From assembly GCA_963721335.1 (NCBI GenBank), contig CAVRIV010000008.1:868001-932000 (forward strand): 64,000 bases of DNA, read 5' to 3'. The notes under the pieces were generated by a model that worked only from the letters and a program-made list of their open reading frames with translations, searched no databases and had not been told where the DNA came from. Positions within the stretch are counted from its first letter, which is position 1. Each line of letters starts with the position of its first letter. A program made the translations under genes and the position numbers. Below, piece after piece: positions 35,022 to 42,586 of the stretch. Source of the DNA: CAVXDY01 sp963721335. Its GTDB lineage: Bacteria > Actinomycetota > Thermoleophilia > Miltoncostaeales > Miltoncostaeaceae.

Positions 35022-36024
35022 ATGCGCTACCGCACCCTTCCCCGCACCGACATCAGCGTCTCCGAGGTGGGCTTCGGAGTGTGGACGCTGGCCACCGGGT
35101 GGTGGGGCGAGAAGGACGACCGCGAGGCGGTCGAGCTGCTGCGGACCGCTCTCGATCGCGGCATCACGCTCTTCGACACGGCCGACTCCTACGGCAACGG
35201 GCGGGGCGAGACGCTGCTCGCGCAGGCCTTCGAGGGGCGGCGCGACGAGGTCGTCTACTCGACCAAGGTCGGCTACGACTGGTACTCGCACACCGGGCCG
35301 CGCGGGCAGCGGGAGCTGCCCCACGACTGGACGCCGGCCTTCGTGCGGCACGCGTGCGAGCGCAGCCTGGAGCGCCTCGGCACCGACCGGATCGACGTCT
35401 ACCAGCTCCACAACCCCCGCATGGACGCGATCCGCTCGGACGAGCTGTTCGCCACGCTGGAGGACCTGCTGGCGGAGGGCAAGGTGCGCAGCTACGGGGT
35501 GGGGCTCGGCCCCAAGATCGGCTGGAGGGACGAGGGCCTCGCCGCGCTGTCCACCCGTCCGATCACCTCGCTCACGATGATCCACAACGTGCTGGAGCAG
35601 GACCCCGGCCGGGACCTGATCGCCGCCGCCCGCGAGGCCGACACCGGCCTCTTCGTGCGCGTGCCCCACTCCTCGGGGATGCTCGAGGGCAAGTACACGA
35701 CCGAGACGACCTTTCCGCCGAGCGACCACCGCAGCCACCGGCCGCGCTCCTGGCTCCTCGAGGGGCTGCAGAAGATCGAGACGCTCGGCTTCCTCACCCA
35801 CGAGCGGCCCCACACGCTGGCGCCAGGCCTCCCTGAAGTGGCTGCTGGCCGAGCCGCTCGTCATGACGACGCTGCCGAACATCTACGGGCCGGAGCAGCT
35901 CGACGAGTTCGCCGCCGCCCCGGACATGCCCGACCTCGACGAGGCGGACCTCGCGCGGGTCGCCGAGCTCTATGCGGACGGCTTCGGCGTGCGCCCGGAG
36001 ACGGAGACGCCGGCTCCCGCGTGA
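35022..36024 (+). CDS. Aldo/keto reductase (one frameshift)
   Basis: About 333 residues. The catalytic tetrad is visible: Asp and Tyr in LFDTADSYGNGRGE, Lys in YSTKVGYDWY, and His in IDVYQLHNPRMD. It would reduce carbonyls with NADPH. A +1 error near 35823 (GCGCCAGG for GCGCAGG) moves the last 65 residues (QASLKWLLAEPLVMTTLPNI onward) into another frame; both parts align to one family. ATG 35022 follows CCGGAGGATCG. The stop at 36022-36024 is three bases before repeat copy 3. Confidence 0.88.
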
Positions 36025-36026
36025 GT

Positions 36027-36124
36027 CGTTCCGACGGCGGCGTTTGAAATTCAGCCGCCGTCGGTTTACGAGCGGCATGGATGCCGCGGTCGGCCCCCCA
36101 GGAGACGTTCCGACGGCGGCGTTT
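36027..36124 (+). repeat. Palindromic interspersed element, copy 3 (with an extra arm)
   Basis: Outer stem GCCGCCGTCGG (36054-36064) pairs with CCGACGGCGGC (36110-36120). A 7-bp inner hairpin GCGGCAT/ATGCCGC lies at 36072-36087, and the core CCCCCCAGGAG at 36094-36104. An additional copy of the right arm, within a 19-bp exact direct repeat (36027-36045 and 36106-36124), precedes it. The left arm can therefore pair either upstream (a terminator-like hairpin followed by TTT) or downstream. The element supplies the TAA stop of the convergent minus-strand gene. Confidence 0.85.
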
Positions 36125-36806
36125 AGACCAACCGTGTGAGGTGGGCGCCGACCATCTGCTGCGCGCCGTCCTCGCACTCGGGCATCGCCAGGCGCAGGCG
36201 GTCCGCCAGCCGGTCGACGGCGCCGGCCCGTGCTGCGCTCTCCTCCACGTCCCGCAGCGCCGCCACGACGCCCTCCGGCAGCTGGTCCTGCATCTCCACC
36301 AGCGGCTCGGAGACACGCATGAAGCGGGCGTACGCGCCGGCGAGGCGATCCTGCAGGAGCGACGCGTCGTCGGCCGCCGGCAGCGAGGCCAGCGCGCGCA
36401 GCGACTCGTCGCGCCAGGCGGCCAGGCGCAGGGCCCGCGCGGCCACGACCTGGAGGGTCGCGCCCACCTCCGGGGGATCGGCGCCCAGGGCGAGCAGCCG
36501 CCCGATGGCCGAGGCCAGGTCGCGGAGCGCATCGGCGTCCACGGCGCTCTCGAGGTGCTCCCAGAGCAGGCTCGCCGACGCCGCCTCGTGCGCGCGGCGG
36601 GCGTCTGCCTCCGGCCTCAGCTCGGAGGTCAGGCAGAGGAAGGCCGGGCCCTCGAAGGCGCACAGGTAGCTGCGCCTCCCTGCGACCGCCTCCACGGCGC
36701 GCAGGCCGAGCGGCGGGCGGCCGGCGACCTCGGCGGCCGCGTCGCGGGCCGACTCCAGGCCGCGCACGAGGTCGCGGAGCTCCTGCTCCTGAGCGTCGGC
36801 GGTCAC
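36123..36806 (-). CDS. Hypothetical helical protein
   Basis: About 227 residues from GTG 36806 (alternatives GTG 36815 and ATG 36830). It is almost entirely helical and alanine-rich, with RRSYLCAFEGPAFLCLTSEL as the only stretch of different character. No recognised domain, signal or membrane span. It is divergent from the Nudix gene, and its stop codon TAA is the terminal TTTA of repeat copy 3. Confidence 0.6.
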   Translation of the reverse strand: MTADAQEQELRDLVRGLESARDAAAEVAGRPPLGLRAVEAVAGRRSYLCAFEGPAFLCLTSELRPEADARRAHEAASASLLWEHLESAVDADALRDLASAIGRLLALGADPPEVGATLQVVAARALRLAAWRDESLRALASLPAADDASLLQDRLAGAYARFMRVSEPLVEMQDQLPEGVVAALRDVEESAARAGAVDRLADRLRLAMPECEDGAQQMVGAHLTRLV

Positions 36807-36859
36807 CGGATCCACTGTGCCACAGCCCATCCGGGGGACGCCGGGGGGGCGCGCGTAGA

Positions 36860-37492
36860 ATGCCCGGCGTGCCGCCCGCCGCATCCTTCCCCCCGGTCCC
36901 GGCGGACCTCCCGGGCGCGGAGCGCATCGGGGCGGCGCTCGAGCGCTCCCTGCGCGGCCGCCGGCCGGTCGAGCTGGACGAGCCGGGGAGACGCGCGGCG
37001 GTGCTGCTGGTCCTGTACGACCGCGCGGAGCGCCCCCACCTGCTGCTGACCAAGCGCACCGACACGATGCCCTCCCACCCGGGCCAGGTCTCGCTGCCCG
37101 GCGGCGTGGCCGAGCCCGGCGACGCCTCGCTCGAGCGCACCGCGCTGCGCGAGACCGAGGAGGAGGTCGGCCTCACGTCGGCGCGGTTGCGGGTGGTCGC
37201 CGAGATGGACGACGTGGCCACGATGGTGTCGGGCTTCATCGTGCGGCCGTTCGTGGCCGTCGCCGAGGGGCCGGTGACGCCGACGCCGAGCGACGCCGAG
37301 GTGGCCCGGATCCTGGAGGTCCCGCTGAGCGAGCTCCTGCGGGCCGATGCCGCGCTGCCCGCGGACGCGGCGCTCCTCGCGCTGCGTTATCCCCTCGACG
37401 GCGAGGACGTGTGGGGGGCGACGGCCCGAATTCTGCGTGACTTCTGCCGGGCGCTGCGCGAGGCCCTCGGCGCACCGGCGCGTCGCGGATGA
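36860..37492 (+). CDS. Nudix hydrolase, CoA-pyrophosphatase-like
   Basis: 210 residues. The Nudix box runs from GGVAEPGDASLERTALRE to TEEEVGL and fits G-x5-E-x7-R-E-x2-E-E-x-G. LLTKRTDTMPSHPGQVSLPG just before it is the UPF0035 motif characteristic of CoA pyrophosphatases (NudL). It probably cleaves CoA or CoA esters into phosphopantetheine and 3',5'-ADP. Start ATG 36860 or GTG 36869. Confidence 0.87.
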   Translation: MPGVPPAASFPPVPADLPGAERIGAALERSLRGRRPVELDEPGRRAAVLLVLYDRAERPHLLLTKRTDTMPSHPGQVSLPGGVAEPGDASLERTALRETEEEVGLTSARLRVVAEMDDVATMVSGFIVRPFVAVAEGPVTPTPSDAEVARILEVPLSELLRADAALPADAALLALRYPLDGEDVWGATARILRDFCRALREALGAPARRG

Positions 37493-37554
37493 GCCGGGTC
37501 CGTTAGCGTCACCTCGCGCATCCGGCAGGTCCCATTCCGAGGAAGGTGAGCGAC

Positions 37555-38588
37555 ATGGCCGCAGAGGTCCCCGCCGCGACGGACGTCCCCGACATCCCGG
37601 TCCTCCGGGCGCTCGGCGACCGGCGCAGCATCCGCTACTTCGACGCCGACCGCGTCGTCGAGGACTGGAAGCTCGAGGCGATGCTCCAGGCGGCGCGCTT
37701 CTCGTCGTGCCAGGGGAACATCAACGCCACCGAGGCGATCCTGGTGAGGAAGGAGACGTGCGACCTCTGGGAGGAGATCGAGGAGTGCGTCTCCGGGTTC
37801 AACGTCCAGATCATCAACCAGGCGTCCCACCTGATCCTCTGGCTCACGAACCTCAACGCCTGGTACGGACGGGCCGTGGACGGCATCTCCACGGTGTCGC
37901 CTGGCCGGCGCGACGACCAAGTACCACGGCTGGAACTACGAGTTCTCGATGACCCAGACGATCCCGCGCCTCATGAGCTTCCCCACCGAGCGCACCGAGA
38001 TCCTGCTGCGGTTCGAGAGCGGGCAGGCCGCCGCGAACGCGATCACCGCGAGCGTCGGCCTGGGCCTGGGCAACTGCCTGATCGCCTTCGGGCGCAAGCC
38101 GGGCGGCATCGAGAAGGCGTTCGGGCTGCCGCCGCACTACCGGTTCACGTGGGGCCACGCGGTCGGCTACCCGCTCGAGAGCCCCGACGCGGGGGGCCAG
38201 CGCCCGCGCCTGAAGTTCGGAAAGCTCTTCCACGACAACGCGTACGGCGTGCCGCTGACGTCGAGCCCCGACACCGAGGCCCTGCTGCGGGAGAAGGGCC
38301 TCATCCAGGAGCAGGCCCCGCTCCCCGGGCGCTTCGAGGAGATCGTCGGAGATCGCCGAGCGCCACGGCCGCGACCCCGGGATGCTCTACTTCCCCGCCC
38401 GCGAGATCCGGCGCCTGCTGGACGATGAGGACTGGGACTTCGGGCCGCGCCTGCGCGAGCACGCCGAGCACGTCATCGCCAACGAGGACCTGCCCGACTA
38501 CCCGGACGAGATGCGGGACACCTTCGCGAAGCTGATGGAGGAGCACGGCATCGACGCGGGCAAGTTCCTGCCGGCCGAAGGCTGCAGG
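37555..38588 (+). CDS. Nitroreductase-family flavoprotein (two frameshifts; no stop before next domain)
   Basis: About 344 residues. The N-terminus ALGDRRSIRYFDADRVVEDW and AARFSSCQGNINATEAILVR are nitroreductase-like (FMN-binding Arg/Ser pattern), and ITASVGLGLGNCLIAFGRKP is the second FMN contact region. +1 errors are inferred near 37900 (extra C in TCGCCTGG) and 38347 (extra G in GTCGGAGATC). After correction the frame runs without any stop into the crotonase-like sequence starting at GTG 38589. Either it is a fusion or the stop has been lost to a sequence error. Start ATG 37555 follows GAGGAAGG. Confidence 0.75.
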
Positions 38589-39403
38589 GTGGCCTACGAG
38601 GACATCCTCTACGAGGTCGCCGGAGGGCGGGCGACCATCACGATCAACCGCCCGGAACGGCTGAACGCCTTCCGCGGCCAGACGATCGTCGAGCTGTGCG
38701 AGGCCTTCGAGCGCAGCGCCGACGACGAGGGCGTGGGCGTGATCGTCTTCACCGGGGCCGGCGAGCGCGCCTTCTGCGTGGGCGGCGACGTGCGCGAGCC
38801 CACGCGCACGATGGCCGAGAAGCGCCGCGGGCACATCCTCGCCCCGCGCCTGGCGTCGGCGATGCGCAACAACGGCAAGCCGATCCTCTGCCGGGTGCGG
38901 GGCTACTGCATCGGCGGCGGGAACGAGCTCAACATGATCTCCGACCTCACGATCACCGACACGACGGGCCGGTTCGGCCAGGCCGGCCCGAAGATCGGGA
39001 ACGCCCCGCTGTGGTGGGGCTGCCAGCTCATCCCCGCGGTGGTGGGCGAGAAGAAGGCGCGCGAGGTGCTCTTCCTGACCCGCCAGTACACGGCCGAGCA
39101 GGCGCTGGCGATGGGCCTCGTCAACGCCGTCGTGGAGCCCGGAGGAGCTCGACGACGAGGTGGATCGCTGGTGCACCGAGATCCTGCGCCGCTCGCCCCA
39201 GGGGCTGCGCCTGGCCAAGATCGCCATGAACACCGCCACCGACTCCCTCTACTCCTCCACCAACCACGGGATGGAGCTGATGGCCCTGAACCACGTCTAC
39301 GGGCCCGGAGCCCCAGGAGGGCATCGCCAGCTTCCAGGAGAAGCGGCCGGCCGACTGGCGGCGGTTCCGCGAGGGCCAGGGACCCGAGCCGGGAGACGCC
39401 TGA
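38589..39403 (+). CDS. Crotonase-superfamily hydrolase/hydratase, BadI/MenB-like (two frameshifts)
   Basis: About 270 residues after correction. The pattern YEDILYEVAGGRATITINRP, NAFRGQTIVELCEAF, GAGERAFCVGGD, GYCIGGGNELNM, DLTI and FGQAGPKIG matches MenB and the ring-cleaving 2-ketocyclohexanecarboxyl-CoA hydrolase BadI more than ordinary enoyl-CoA hydratases. +1 errors near 39139 (CCCGGAGG) and 39308 (CCCGGAGC). A ring-opening role on an alicyclic CoA ester is inferred from similarity and the ligase next door; a MenB role is less likely given the MqnE pathway. Confidence 0.78.
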
Positions 39404-39404
39404 G

Positions 39405-41067
39405 ATGGCCGAGTGGAGCGACTGGTACGCGCGTGAGGACCCCACCACCTGGGTCCTGGCGGAGATTCTGAAGGCGCCGGGCGGCCGAGCATCCGGACCG
39501 CGACTACCTGAAGTTCGCCGACGGGCCCTGGGTGAGCTACGGCGAGATCAACGCCCGCTCCAACCGGATCGCCAACGCCCTGGTCGCGCGCGGGGTGCAG
39601 CCGGGCGAGTCGGTCAGCGTGATGCTGCCCAACTGCGAGGAGTTCATCCCGGTCTGGTTCGGGATCCTGAAGGCCGGCGCGGTGATGAGCTCGATCAACA
39701 CCGCCTACAAGGGCGACTTCCTGTCCTGGACGATCAACCTGGTCGAGTCGAAGAAGCTGGTCATCTCCGACGAGTACCTGGACCGCCTGGACCTGATCAA
39801 GGCCGACCTGCCGACTGCTCGAGCACGTGATCGTGCTGGGGCTCGGGCAAGCGCGAGGGCCCCGATCCGGCCCTTCGCCCACGAGCCCCTGTCCGAGCTG
39901 ATGTCGGCCCCCGACGCCGAGCCCGACGGGATCGCCTACTCCTGGACCGACGATGCCCGGATCATGTTCACCTCCGGCACCACCGGCCGCTCCAAGGGCG
40001 TCATCAAGCAGAACGCCGCCGACTACTTCTCGGCGCGCAGCGCGCTGGAGTCGGCCGTCGTGCGCCGCGGCGTGCCGCTGGAGGGCCTGGCCGACGAGGT
40101 CTACTTCAGCTGCCTGCCGCTCTTCCACTCCAACGCCCAGGTGCTGTGCGCGTATCCCGCCCTCCTGGCCGGGGCCCGCGTGGCCTACGTGGAGCGCTTC
40201 TCGGTGACGCGCTTCTGGCAGCAGGTCATCGACGCCGGGGCGACCACCTTCAACTCGATCGGGGCGGTGGTCTACTTCCTCTGGAACGCGCCGCCCTCGC
40301 CCCTCGACCGGGCCCACCGCGTGCACACCATCTCGGCCGCGCCGGCGCCGAAGGACATCTACCACGAGTTCGAGGAGCGCTTCGGCATCACGTTCACCGA
40401 GGGCTACGGGCTCACCGAGACCGGGGTGGCCACGATGATGGACCCGACGCTGCCGCCCCGCCTGGGCTCGTGCGGCAAGGCGAACCCCGGCTACGAGGTC
40501 ACGATCGTGGAGCCGGGCACCGACCTGCCCCTGCCGCCCGACACCCCCGGCGAGATCGTCGTCGATCAGAAGATCCCGAACATCATCATGCGGGCCTACT
40601 ACGGGGCGCCGGACAAGACCGCCGAGGACTTCCGCAACCTGAAGCTCCACACCGGCGACCTCGGGCGCATGGACGCCGACGGCTACGTCTACTTCATGGA
40701 CCGGGTGAAGGACTACATCCGGCGCCGCGGCGAGAACGTCTCCTCGATGGAGGTGGAGAAGATCGTCTCCGGCCACGGATCGGTGCGCGAGGCGGCCGCG
40801 ATCGGGGTGAAGGCCGGCGAGGGGGCCTCGAGCGAGGACGAGATCCTGGTGGTGGCCGTGCCCGAGGGCGCGGCGCCCGACCCGGTCGCGCTCACGCATT
40901 GGCTGGCCGAGCGCATGCCGTACTTCATGGTCCCGCGCTACCTGCGCTTCGTGGACGCGCTGCCGAAGACACCCACCGAGCGCGTCCAGAAGGTGAAGCT
41001 GCGCGACGAGGGCGTCACGGCCGACACCTGGGACCGCGAGGCGGCGGGGGTGACGATCAAGCGCTGA
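39405..41067 (+). CDS. Acyl-CoA ligase, CaiC-like AMP-forming (frameshifts in N-terminal third)
   Basis: About 550 residues. The AMP-binding motif FTSGTTGRSKGV, GYGLTETGVATM, and LHTGDLGRMDADGYVYFMDR with VKDYIRRRGENVSS (catalytic Lys loop) are intact. The start ATG 39405 is one base after the preceding stop (TGAGATG). A +1 near 39478 shifts the first 25 residues. Between 39813 and 39875 three extra bases (A, C, G) cancel out and scramble about 18 residues. It activates a carboxylate to its CoA thioester, presumably the substrate of the upstream crotonase/nitroreductase pair. Confidence 0.87.
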
Positions 41068-41105
41068 CCGGGGGCGTGGTCGTGGTGCCGACCCGCCCGC
41101 ATCCC

Positions 41106-41384
41106 CTAGCCGGGGGCCGCTCCTCCGTGCAGGGCCGGCACCGAGGCCCGCGCGGGGAGGTCGGGCACCTCCACGCCGGCCGACTCGCCCTCGTAACCCA
41201 GGCGCTCGAGGTGCTCCAGGTGCGCGGTCAGCTCGGCCTGGCGCGGATGGTCGGGCGGCAGGGCGGCGGCATACGCGGCCACCCGGTCGCGCGCCTGGAA
41301 GGCGAAGTGAGGGGTCGCGGCACCCACCAGCTGGGCCAGCTCATCCTCGTCGGGTATCGGGAGATCGTGCTGGAGGATCGACAC
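41106..41384 (-). CDS. Hypothetical protein (92 aa)
   Basis: From GTG 41384 (MSILQHDLPIPDEDELAQLV). Contains LVGAATPHFAFQARDRVAAY and HPRQAELTAHLEHLERLGYE. It is helical and acidic, without a recognised domain. It is convergent with the ligase and divergent from the prenyltransferase, and its codon use is normal. Function unknown. Confidence 0.6.
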   Translation of the reverse strand: MSILQHDLPIPDEDELAQLVGAATPHFAFQARDRVAAYAAALPPDHPRQAELTAHLEHLERLGYEGESAGVEVPDLPARASVPALHGGAAPG

Positions 41385-41430
41385 GACCCCGAGGGTACCA
41401 GCCGCTCCCACGGGCGGTTTACGATGATCC

Positions 41431-42462
41431 ATGGCCGACGTCCGACGCGTGCTCCTGGGGCTGTGGCTCGAGGTCCGGGTCATCCCCGTGCTCCTGTGGT
41501 CGTTCACGGCGATCACGCTCGGCACGGCGCTCGCGTGGCGCGACGGGGACGGGATCTCGGTGCCCGGCTACCTCACCGCCGTGGGCGTGGGGGTGCTGCT
41601 CCAGGGGCTGGTGGCCCACTGCGTGAACGAGGTGTTCGATTGGCGGTCGGGCACCGACCGCGACCCCTCGCCGCGCGTCATCAGCGGCGGCAGCAAGGTG
41701 ATCGCGTCGGGCCTGCTCGGCCCGCGTGCGCTCGGATGGATCGGCGCCGGCGCGGCGCTCGTCGCGGCCGTCGCCGGGCTCCTCGCGGCCGCCCGGTGGG
41801 GCTGGGTGCTGGCGCTCTACGGAGGGGTGGGGCTCGCCGGGGCGGTGCTGTACACGCTTCCGCCCGTCCGGGCCGCGTACCGGCCGTTCAGCGGCGAGGC
41901 GGTGGCGTTCGTCTGCGTCTGGTGCTGCACCTCCGGCGCATACGTGCTCCAGCGGGGCGAGCTCTCGGGCGCGGCCGCGCTGGCCGGCATCGCCTACGCC
42001 GCCTCGTGCGTGGCGATGCTGATGATGCATCACTACCTCGACCGGCTCCCCGACAGCCGGGCGCTCCCCCCCAAGACCACCACGATCGTGCGGCTGGGGC
42101 GGGCCGGACGGCGCTACGCGGTGCTGTGGGCGTCGATCGCGCTGGCCGGCGCCGTGCTGCTGACGGCGCTGGTGGACGAGCGGTTCGCGATCGCCGCGGT
42201 GGGCTTCGCGCTGGCGCTGGCCTTGCACGCGAGCGTCGATCCCGACGACCCGGCGGCGGTCACGCGGGCCGAGCTGGGCGTGATCGTGCTCGGCCTCGCC
42301 GCCGGCCTGGGCTCGGCTGCCGCGATCGCCCCGCCGCTGTCGTTCGCCGTGCTGGCCGCCGCCATCCTGGTGCCGCTCGAGATCGTGATCTCGGGCGCCG
42401 CGCACCGCGAGCTGATGGCCGCCCGGGCGGGGCCCGCCCCGATGGGCGGCGCCGAGCCGTAA
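41431..42462 (+). CDS. UbiA-family prenyltransferase
   Basis: 343 residues, about nine membrane helices. The two Asp-rich motifs are variants: NEVFDWRSGTDRD for the polyprenyl diphosphate Mg site and DRLPDSRALPPKTT for the second. This MenA-like pattern suggests transfer of an isoprenoid chain to an aromatic ring, possibly in menaquinone synthesis together with MqnE. Alternatively it may be a tocopherol- or heme-type relative. Start ATG 41431. Confidence 0.83.
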   Translation: MADVRRVLLGLWLEVRVIPVLLWSFTAITLGTALAWRDGDGISVPGYLTAVGVGVLLQGLVAHCVNEVFDWRSGTDRDPSPRVISGGSKVIASGLLGPRALGWIGAGAALVAAVAGLLAAARWGWVLALYGGVGLAGAVLYTLPPVRAAYRPFSGEAVAFVCVWCCTSGAYVLQRGELSGAAALAGIAYAASCVAMLMMHHYLDRLPDSRALPPKTTTIVRLGRAGRRYAVLWASIALAGAVLLTALVDERFAIAAVGFALALALHASVDPDDPAAVTRAELGVIVLGLAAGLGSAAAIAPPLSFAVLAAAILVPLEIVISGAAHRELMAARAGPAPMGGAEP

Positions 42463-42586
42463 CGGACGGCCGCGCGTCGGCCGCATCCCCGCACAGAGCG
42501 GCCTTCCGGCCTCGGCCGAACGGGTTCGCGCGACCCACCTGGGCTATCATCCGACGCGACGATCGGCCGTTTCTCGAGGAGCGATC

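Noticed and set aside
38589..39403. The crotonase as the MenB step of menaquinone synthesis
   Set aside because: The window encodes MqnE of the futalosine route, no other men gene is adjacent, and the neighbours are a nitroreductase and an acyl-CoA ligase.
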